Shown: positions 1-4,925 of the stretch, piece by piece
How positions within the stretch are numbered: position 1 is the stretch's first letter
Layout of the letters: each line of letters starts with the position of its first letter
Assembly: GCA_007121995.1 (NCBI GenBank)
Contig: SKJK01000187.1
Span: forward strand, 1-7,586
Reading direction: 5' to 3'
Source: Desulfobulbaceae bacterium
Lineage (GTDB): Bacteria > Desulfobacterota > Desulfobulbia > Desulfobulbales > Desulfobulbaceae
DNA: 7,586 bases
Translations under genes and position numbers: made by a program
The notes under the pieces: model-generated
What the model was told of the DNA's origin: nothing
The model's input: only the letters and a program-made list of their open reading frames with translations
The model's database searches: none

Positions 1-1
1 A

Positions 2-250
2 TTCTTCACGGTCGGTAAGGATGAGGTCCACCAATGGCTTGTCCGCCGACATGCACCAGCCCCGGTTGCTGCCGGCGCTATTCATTCCGACCTGCAAAAG
101 GGATTTATTCGGGCGGAAGTCATGAAGTATGATGAACTGATGACCTATGGCAGCGAAGCAGAGTTGAAAAAGGCCGGCAAGCTCTATGTGCAGGGCAAGG
201 ACTATATCGTTGTCGACGGCGATATCCTCAATATCAGGTTCAATATTTAA
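2..250 (+). CDS. ychF: Ribosome-binding ATPase YchF (Ola1 family), C-terminal TGS domain, 5' end outside window
   Basis: Only the last 82 residues are present. They read as the TGS domain of the Obg-like ATPase YchF, a cytoplasmic protein that binds and hydrolyses ATP and associates with the ribosome. Family-typical stretches are FFTVGKDEVHQW near the start, the AAGAIHSDLQKGFIRAEV block, then YDEL, a Lys/Ala-rich GKLYVQGKDYIVVDGD segment, and the ending LNIRFNI followed by TAA at 248-250. Full YchF proteins are about 363 residues, so roughly three quarters lie upstream of the window. The reading frame is intact to a normal C-terminus, so this looks like a functional gene cut only by the window edge. 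No hairpin with a T-tract follows it closely; a GC-rich dyad at 278-290 lacks a T-run. It is a housekeeping gene unrelated to the antiporter operon downstream. Confidence 0.93.
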   Translation, partial: FFTVGKDEVHQWLVRRHAPAPVAAGAIHSDLQKGFIRAEVMKYDELMTYGSEAELKKAGKLYVQGKDYIVVDGDILNIRFNI

Positions 251-409
251 GCAGTACAGCAGGGCGGGCAGGGTGGTGCGGCCCGGCCGCGGTCACTTCC
301 TGAAAACGGATCCCGCTCCTTAAAGAATGGTCTGTGCACCGGCTGTCGGGAAATAATGACCGTCTTTGGGACCGGCAATGCGGTGACGAAAAAACTGATC
401 GAAAAGGTA

Positions 410-438
410 TGGACACTAGAACAAAACCATGCTAAATG
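410..438 (+). promoter_or_regulatory. Candidate sigma-70 promoter for tRNA-Pro
   Basis: A TGGACA box (410-415, five of six matches to the -35 consensus) is followed after exactly 17 bases by TAAATG (433-438), preceded by TG at 430-431, which makes an extended -10 element. Transcription would start near 445, giving a short leader before the tRNA at 467. The -10 hexamer itself is weak, so the call rests on spacing, the TG extension and position. Confidence 0.4.
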
Positions 439-466
439 AGTAGCCGCATTGAACGTTGTCATGGTT

Positions 467-543
467 CGGGAAGTGGCTCAGTCTGGTAGAGCACAGCGTT
501 CGGGACGCTGGGGTCGGAGGTTCAAATCCTCTCTTCCCGACCA
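467..543 (+). tRNA. tRNA-Pro (anticodon CGG)
   Basis: A full cloverleaf folds. The acceptor stem CGGGAAG (467-473) pairs with CTTCCCG (533-539), followed by discriminator A540 and an encoded CCA (541-543). The D-arm stem is GCTC/GAGC. The anticodon stem CAGCG (494-498) pairs with CGCTG (506-510) around the loop TTCGGGA, giving anticodon CGG at 501-503, which reads proline codon CCG. The T arm is GGAGG-TTCAAAT-CCTCT with a terminal G-T pair. The anticodon and T arms strongly resemble E. coli proK. There are 77 bases and no intron or mismatch in the stems. It stands alone between ychF and its own terminator. The 3' half of such tRNA genes is a common attachment site for integrases, but no integrase gene is visible here. 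Confidence 0.97.
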
Positions 544-590
544 CTTATGATACATATAACTGGTACCTGTAGTTACCAAAAGTACCCCAA

Positions 591-619
591 AAGCCCAGGC
601 GATTGCCTGGGCTTTTTTT
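591..619 (+). terminator. Intrinsic terminator of the tRNA-Pro transcript
   Basis: An 8-bp perfect stem, GCCCAGGC (593-600) with GCCTGGGC (605-612), closes a GATT tetraloop and is followed by seven T residues (613-619). Preceding A residues extend the pairing with the T-run and could let it act weakly in the opposite direction too. It lies about 50 bases after the tRNA CCA end, the usual arrangement for a monocistronic tRNA. Confidence 0.9.
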
Positions 620-644
620 GTGTGGATTTTATTAAAAAGAAGGT

Positions 645-902
645 TCAAAAAAAGACTGGAGTCGCTTTATGCGGGCAGTCACTAATTTTTAAATGGTCAA
701 CTCTTTCGGCGCTCATCCCCATGGCACCAGCCGCACGGGCAGCTATACCAAGATCTTGATGGATCAGGTCGTATATGCTACTGTTCTCAGCTAGGATCTG
801 GATCATATTGATATTTTCCAGCTCTTTCATCTTGGGGTGGACTGGGAGCCGTTTACTGAGCGGGATCTGTTTTTTGCGGGTTCTGCTCATGGGACAAGAC
901 AT
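645..902 (-). pseudogene. N-terminal fragment of an ISNCY-type transposase (truncated)
   Basis: The minus-strand reading frame from ATG 902 (or ATG 890) gives a short basic start (MSRTRKKQIPLSKRLPVHP), then LENINMIQILAENSSIYDLIHQDL and GAMGMSAERV. From memory this matches the first ~70 residues of a transposase group annotated as ISNCY, in which a block like '(L)ExIxxIL-xNPxIxDLVxQDL ... GMSAEQVLR' opens a protein of more than 400 residues. After the GMSAERV block (near base 699) the similarity stops; about 18 unrelated residues follow before a stop at 645-647. The catalytic part is absent, so this is a dead remnant left by deletion or decay. AT-rich sequence upstream (about 903-1007) may be the original left end of the element, but no second terminal repeat was found. 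The family assignment could not be checked by search. Confidence 0.55.
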
Positions 903-1047
903 TTTTATTGCACTTGTCACGTAATATCGAGTGGTCGCCATATTATTTAAACCTGAAACCAATGAAAAATTCCACCCCATTTCTCCCAATCTTTAATAAA
1001 ATTTCAAGTAGTTACCTGGTGCTGACCGGAAACTAGCGCACGGAAGA

Positions 1048-1055
1048 AGGGGAGG
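1048..1055 (+). promoter_or_regulatory. Shine-Dalgarno sequence of mrpE (decides its start)
   Basis: AGGGGAGG directly abuts the ATG at 1056, which is too close for initiation there, but sits nine bases before the in-frame ATG at 1065. The downstream ATG is therefore preferred as the translation start of the first operon gene. Confidence 0.7.
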
Positions 1056-1064
1056 ATGACCGCA

Positions 1065-1607
1065 ATGGTGGACAATACATCTTTTAAAAGTAGAATCAAG
1101 CGATTCTGGCTGCTGCAGGGTAATGGCGCCGGTCTGCCTGTCCGCCTTGCATCGGCGGCTCTGATCTGGTGGATCCTCATGGACGGCGCCTGGCACGATA
1201 TGTTGCCCGGTATACCCGTGATATTACTCGTGGCTCTGGTTCCCCCCTACCTTGGACAAGCCTCGTCCTGGCGGTGGAGTTTTCCGGCGCTGCTGCGTAT
1301 TGTACCGGTCTTCCTTTGGTTCTCCGTGCGCAGCGGGGTACAGGTTGCCTATCTGTCTATGCGCCGCTTGCGCCTTCTGACTCCAGAAGTGGTTGAGTAT
1401 TCCTGGCGATTGCCTCCGGGGCCGGCGCGACTCTTTCTGGCAAGCATTATCAACCTCATCCCGGGAACCCTCAGTCTGCAGATCCGGGATGAGGCCTTGA
1501 ACATCCATTTCCTGCACGATGCCCGGGGCAGCATGCCGTCTGTTCTGGTGCTGGAAGAGCTGGTGGGGGACCTTTTCCGGGTACCGATGAGCGAGGTGCC
1601 GCAATGA
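1065..1607 (+). CDS. mrpE: Na+/H+ antiporter subunit E (MrpE/MnhE)
   Basis: This 180-residue membrane protein is the first gene of the Mrp operon. MrpE is an accessory subunit of the multi-subunit cation/proton antiporter, needed for assembly or stability rather than carrying the main proton channel. Three hydrophobic segments are seen in the N-terminal half (about residues 25-42, 48-63 and 72-95), followed by a polar C-terminal domain. The family-typical NLIPGTLSL stretch lies at about residues 130-138. Length is typical for MrpE (about 160-180). The start at 1065 was chosen over 1056 because of Shine-Dalgarno spacing. The stop overlaps the mrpF start as ATGA at 1604-1607, indicating translational coupling. 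Alternative name MnhE; the equivalent hydrogenase subunit is MbhA. Confidence 0.9.
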   Translation: MVDNTSFKSRIKRFWLLQGNGAGLPVRLASAALIWWILMDGAWHDMLPGIPVILLVALVPPYLGQASSWRWSFPALLRIVPVFLWFSVRSGVQVAYLSMRRLRLLTPEVVEYSWRLPPGPARLFLASIINLIPGTLSLQIRDEALNIHFLHDARGSMPSVLVLEELVGDLFRVPMSEVPQ

Positions 1608-1891
1608 CCACCTTGTACTTTATCCTGGTGGGCGTTTTGATGGGAAATATTGCCGTGGGGTTGATCCGCATCCTGCGTGGTCCGACTGCCGCGGATCGCA
1701 TGCTGGCCGCGGAACTCTTCGGTACGGTCACTGTGGCCATTATTCTACTCCTGGCTATTGTCATGGAAAAACCGGTCTATTACGACGTTGCCCTGGTATT
1801 TGCCCTGTTGTCGGCCCTGGCGGTGGTAGCTTTTGTCACTCGCGGCTGGCCCAATCCGGAACCCGGAGAACAAGATGATGGGCGCCGCTGA
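1604..1891 (+). CDS. mrpF: Na+/H+ antiporter subunit F (MrpF/MnhF)
   Basis: This 95-residue protein has three predicted membrane helices and is a small structural subunit of the Mrp complex. The diagnostic family motif RGPTAADRM is at residues 25-33, and a conserved YYDVALV segment precedes the third helix. Its ATG overlaps the mrpE stop by four bases. A GAGG box at 1593-1596 gives seven bases of spacing. The 3' end overlaps the start of mrpG by 17 bases. It aligns with MrpF/PhaF of bacteria and MbhB of membrane-bound hydrogenases, and nothing looks degenerate. Confidence 0.93.
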   Translation: MTTLYFILVGVLMGNIAVGLIRILRGPTAADRMLAAELFGTVTVAIILLLAIVMEKPVYYDVALVFALLSALAVVAFVTRGWPNPEPGEQDDGRR

Positions 1892-2183
1892 TATTGCCGG
1901 CGCCGTCCTGGCCGTGGCCGGGGTCCTGTTCTTTCTGGCCGGAACGCTCGGTCTGCTGCGATTTCCCGACATCTACACGCGGATTCACGCTCTGACCAAA
2001 GCCGATAACCTCGGTCTTGGCCTGATCTGTCTCGGTGCGGCAGTGCAATCGGGAAGCCTGATGACGGCCTTGAAGCTCCTGCTTGTCTGGATCCTGGTGT
2101 TGCTGGCCGCCGCCACCGGTGCCAGCCTGATCGCCCAAACAGCCCATCGGCGAGGCATTCGTCCATGGGCGCGGCAGGAATGA
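1875..2183 (+). CDS. mrpG: Na+/H+ antiporter subunit G (MrpG/MnhG)
   Basis: This 102-residue protein with three membrane helices is the MrpG subunit. The motif GLLRFPDIYTRIHALTKADNLG (split here: GLLRFPDIYTR, residues 26-36; IHALTKADNLG, residues 37-47) is diagnostic. The 'HALTKADNLG' form is that commonly seen in archaeal and anaerobe Mrp/Mbh-type clusters. The frame is open from 1833, but ATG 1875 is preferred because GGAG at 1865-1868 is six bases upstream, no comparable site serves the earlier ATG, and the usual family length is about 100-120. ATG 1878 is also possible. It overlaps mrpF by 17 bases and is followed after three bases by the next gene. Confidence 0.92.
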   Translation: MMGAADIAGAVLAVAGVLFFLAGTLGLLRFPDIYTRIHALTKADNLGLGLICLGAAVQSGSLMTALKLLLVWILVLLAAATGASLIAQTAHRRGIRPWARQE

Positions 2184-2186
2184 CCC

Positions 2187-3125
2187 ATGGCGGTCTTCGA
2201 CCTGATCCTTGGCCTGTTGCTTGTGGTCCTGGTCTGGAAGAGCCTGAGCGTATCGGATTTGTTCGGCGCGGTGATCAGCTTCATGGCGTTCGGTTTACTC
2301 ATGGCTGTGGCCTGGGTCCGGCTGGAGGCACCGGACATTGCCCTGGCCGAAGCAGCCATCGGGTCCGGACTGACAGGGGCCCTGCTGTTTTCCACATTAG
2401 GCCGGCTGCCACACTCTGAGGCCCGGCAGCCCGTGGTTTCGAGAACCGTCAGAAACGGACCGGGATACTGGATGACCACCGGGTTCTGGTGGGTATTGGC
2501 CATATTGTTGTCAATCGCCTTTCTTTTCTCTCTCCTTGATCTGCAAACGCCTGGACTGGGCGGCCTGCTCCAGGAAAGACTCCCCGAATCCGGCGTCCTC
2601 AATCCAGTCACTGCCGTACTGCTCAATTTTCGCTCCCTGGACACGGTCATGGAAATTGCCGTGCTTCTGCTGGCCGTGGTTGTAGCGTGGTCCATGGGAA
2701 CCGTGGTGTGGCCGGTGAAGCGGACGCTTCCATCGCCCTTGCTGCCGGGATTCGTTCGCCTGTTGACGCCGTTTTTTTTGCTGGTTTCATTTTCCCTGCT
2801 CTGGAGAGGAAGTCATGCCCCTGGGGGCGCTTTTCCCAGCGGAGCGGTACTGGCGGCAGCGGGTATCCTGCTTCTTCTGGCCGGGAAGACAACTCGTATT
2901 TGTCCACGGTTTATGTTCTGGCTACGATGGATCCTGGCTGTGGGGCTTCTGGTCTTTGTCTTTGCGGGAGTGAGCCTGATGGTCGCCGGGTACGGCTTTC
3001 TCGTGTATCCCGAGCAATGGGCCGGAGCCCTGATCCTGCTCATCGAGGTAAGCGCAGGAGTTTCCATTGGAGCCATGTTGATGGCTCTGTACATTGGCGG
3101 CGAGCCCGATATTCACTCAGCGTGA
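2187..3125 (+). CDS. mrpB: Fused MbhD-MbhE-MnhB antiporter subunit (MrpB with the C-terminal part of MrpA)
   Basis: This 312-residue membrane protein combines parts that are separate genes in Pyrococcus Mbh or split between MrpA and MrpB in Bacillus. Residues ~1-80 are a DUF4040/MbhD-like domain with APDIALAEAAIGSGLTGALL (residues 48-67; E55 within). Residues ~90-175 are MbhE-like, with NPVTAVLLNFRSLDTVMEIAVL containing E156 at the conserved '(D)xxxE' position. Residues ~185-312 are MnhB, recognised by RGSHAPGGAFPSGAV, which resembles the family pattern RGHxxPGGGFxGG. AGGA at 2176-2179 gives good spacing to ATG 2187. In Mrp and Mbh structures these small subunits form the sodium-path region and connect to the large channel subunits. 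The MnhB motif is slightly off consensus (Ser and Ala in place of two Gly). An eight-T run at 2772-2779 lies within the gene, but the frame is intact. Confidence 0.88.
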   Translation: MAVFDLILGLLLVVLVWKSLSVSDLFGAVISFMAFGLLMAVAWVRLEAPDIALAEAAIGSGLTGALLFSTLGRLPHSEARQPVVSRTVRNGPGYWMTTGFWWVLAILLSIAFLFSLLDLQTPGLGGLLQERLPESGVLNPVTAVLLNFRSLDTVMEIAVLLLAVVVAWSMGTVVWPVKRTLPSPLLPGFVRLLTPFFLLVSFSLLWRGSHAPGGAFPSGAVLAAAGILLLLAGKTTRICPRFMFWLRWILAVGLLVFVFAGVSLMVAGYGFLVYPEQWAGALILLIEVSAGVSIGAMLMALYIGGEPDIHSA

Positions 3126-3145
3126 ACTCCAGTGCGGAGAATTCT

Positions 3146-3442
3146 ATGACAGCCTTTTATCTGATTCTGGCTGGTGTGATCCTGGCCATGGCCTTTCATG
3201 CCCTGATGACCAGACCCAATCTGCTGCGCAAGCTCATGGCGTTGAATATTTTCACCAGCGCTGTTTTCCTTTTTCTCGTTACGCTGGCCAGGATGGCCGA
3301 ACCCCTTGATCCAATACCCCATGCCATGGTGCTGACCGGCATCGTGGTGACCGTGAGCACGACGGCGGTGGGCTTGGCGCTTCTGGTACGGTTGTATCGC
3401 CGCAGTGGCTCCCTTACCCTGCAGAGTACCGATGATGATTAG
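3146..3442 (+). CDS. mrpC: Na+/H+ antiporter subunit C (MrpC/MnhC, NuoK-like)
   Basis: This 98-residue protein has three membrane helices and is homologous to NuoK of complex I and MbhG of hydrogenases. It bridges the small-subunit region to the large channel subunits. Visible motifs are NLLRK (residues 25-29) after helix 1 and DPIPHAMVLTGIVV (residues 55-68) entering helix 3, both typical of MnhC. The frame is open much further upstream, overlapping mrpB, but ATG 3146 has a GGAGA Shine-Dalgarno at 3136-3140 and gives the normal family length, so the longer reading is rejected. It starts 20 bases after the mrpB stop and ends 14 bases before the first mrpD. Confidence 0.92.
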   Translation: MTAFYLILAGVILAMAFHALMTRPNLLRKLMALNIFTSAVFLFLVTLARMAEPLDPIPHAMVLTGIVVTVSTTAVGLALLVRLYRRSGSLTLQSTDDD

Positions 3443-3456
3443 ATCCTGGGTACGGC

Positions 3457-4920
3457 ATGGCTGATTGGATCCCGGTTGTGATCATTTTCATGCCGTTGCT
3501 GGCGGCCGTGCTTGTGTTTACCCAGACTGTGCGGGGTGTCGCTGCTACTTTGGCGACCGGAGGATTTCTACTGATCGGGTTGGTCGCTCTGGGAAGCGAG
3601 GTTTCCGGACAGGGACCGTGGCTGACCTGGCAACCCGGTGGATGGCCCGTGCCCTTGGGTTTGCGCTGGCAAGCAGACAGTTTCAGCGTGGTCATGCTGG
3701 CCATGGTATCCCTCGTGGCAGTCAGCGGAGGTTTGTTTGCCACCGGCTTCCTGCCCACCGCCCTGCCGTCGGCCGAACGGCATTTCTGGACACTTTGGCT
3801 CTTCACCTGGGCCGCCATGAACAGCCTGCTGCTGGCGGCCGATCTTTTCAATATCTATGTCGGGCTGGAGCTCATGGCCCTGGCCGCCGTGGGGTTGATT
3901 TCCCTGTCCCGGGAAACCGAGGCACTGCAGGCGGCCATGCGTTATTTCCTGGTGACGCTGTTCGGCTCTATGCTTTACCTCATGGGAGTGGCGCTGCTGT
4001 ACGGACAGTATGGAATGCTGGACCAGGCGGCCCTGGCCGCGGTCATCGAGCACGGTCTGGCAAACGTGGTCGCCGCAGTGTTGATAACCCTCGGACTGCT
4101 GATCAAGACCGCGCTGTTTCCCGTGCACTTCTGGCTGCCCTCGGCACATGGTAAGGCACCGGTGCCGGTCAGCGCCCTTTTGTCCGCCGTGGTCGTGGCG
4201 GTCTGTTTTTTTATTATGTACAGGTTATGGAGCGGCCTTTTTTTTGTTTTCCTCGCGGACCAACCGGCTATGGTTCTGGGCGTCGTCGGCTTGGCGTCGA
4301 TTTTCTGGGGCGGTTTACAGGCGCTGCGCCAACAGAGCCTGAAAATGATTGTGGCCTATTCCACCATTGCCCAGTTCGGGTATGTGATGCTGGTTTTTCC
4401 GGTGTTTGCCGCTGGTGGTGCTACGGTTCTGGCTTGGCATGGGGCGGTCATGCTGGTACTGGCGCACGGCTTGGCCAAGGCGTCTCTGTTCTTTGCCGCC
4501 GGCTGCCTTCACATTGCCTATGATCATGACCGAATCCGCGAGCTCCCGGGAGGTGTCGGCCGCCTGGGCTGGGTCTGGCTGGCCTTCGCCCTGGCAGCGG
4601 CCAGCATTGTCGGATTGCCACCCAGCGGCGGTTTTGTCGGGAAGTGGCGGTTGCTTCAGGCTGCCGTGCTCGGGGAAGCCTGGTTTTGGGCTGTGGTGAT
4701 GGTGCTCGGTGCGCTGCTGACCGGTGCCTACATGTATCGGGGACTGGAAACGGCCTGGCGTCCGGCAGCTCCTGCGGAGGCAGTGCGGACGGTGCCGGGA
4801 ATCATGGTGGCAGTGACTCTGTTTTGCGCGGTGGGGGCGGTGGCCATTGGTTTCCTGGCGGTTCCGTTGGAGAGCTTCCTGGGCCGGACATTCGAACCGT
4901 TGCCAATTGCAGGTGGCTGA
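3457..4920 (+). CDS. mrpD: First MrpD-type proton channel subunit (NuoLMN/Proton_antipo_M family)
   Basis: This 487-residue protein of about 14 membrane helices is one of two antiporter-like channel subunits and should translocate protons in exchange for cations. The conserved charged pathway is partly present: E138 in VGLELMALA (TM5), K217 in LIKTALFPVHFWLP (TM7) and K396 in GGFVGKWRLL (TM12). The TM8 block SALLSAVVVAVCFF has Ala at residue 248 where MrpD, NuoM and NuoN relatives usually carry Lys ('xxKxG'). NuoL also lacks a Lys there, so the substitution need not abolish function. No good Shine-Dalgarno precedes ATG 3457, but in-frame stops just upstream leave no alternative ATG, and the 14-base gap to mrpC suggests translational coupling. 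There are T7 and T8 runs at 4206-4212 and 4238-4245, but the frame is intact. Length is normal for MrpD (about 490). Confidence 0.92.
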   Translation: MADWIPVVIIFMPLLAAVLVFTQTVRGVAATLATGGFLLIGLVALGSEVSGQGPWLTWQPGGWPVPLGLRWQADSFSVVMLAMVSLVAVSGGLFATGFLPTALPSAERHFWTLWLFTWAAMNSLLLAADLFNIYVGLELMALAAVGLISLSRETEALQAAMRYFLVTLFGSMLYLMGVALLYGQYGMLDQAALAAVIEHGLANVVAAVLITLGLLIKTALFPVHFWLPSAHGKAPVPVSALLSAVVVAVCFFIMYRLWSGLFFVFLADQPAMVLGVVGLASIFWGGLQALRQQSLKMIVAYSTIAQFGYVMLVFPVFAAGGATVLAWHGAVMLVLAHGLAKASLFFAAGCLHIAYDHDRIRELPGGVGRLGWVWLAFALAAASIVGLPPSGGFVGKWRLLQAAVLGEAWFWAVVMVLGALLTGAYMYRGLETAWRPAAPAEAVRTVPGIMVAVTLFCAVGAVAIGFLAVPLESFLGRTFEPLPIAGG

Positions 4921-4925
4921 CGGCC

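Noticed and set aside
278..290. GC-rich dyad GCGGC-CCG-GCCGC after ychF as a terminator
   Set aside because: It is only five base pairs with no T-run, so it does not qualify as an intrinsic terminator.
941..946. TATTAT as -10 box of a promoter for the mrp operon
   Set aside because: The only -35-like match (TTGTCA, 914-919) is 21 bases away, outside the workable spacing, and the region belongs to the decayed transposase element.
569..1016. Nine-base direct repeat GTAGTTACC at 569-577 and 1008-1016 flanking the transposase remnant, as a possible target-site duplication
   Set aside because: No matching inverted terminal repeats lie just inside the copies, the tRNA terminator falls within the interval, and a shared 9-mer is not unlikely by chance in about 500 bases.
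1833..1874. Upstream extension of mrpG to ATG 1833
   Set aside because: It lies deep inside mrpF, has no suitable Shine-Dalgarno and adds a non-family N-terminus; ATG 1875 fits better.
2687..3145. N-terminal extension of mrpC overlapping mrpB
   Set aside because: The extension reads as non-membrane, Ser/Gly/Arg-rich shadow sequence of mrpB, whereas the internal ATG 3146 has a Shine-Dalgarno and gives the normal length.
4644..4925. N-terminal extension of the last antiporter subunit overlapping mrpD
   Set aside because: The extension is a Gly/Ser/Cys-rich frame-shadow without family similarity; ATG 4926 has a spaced Shine-Dalgarno and begins just after the mrpD stop.
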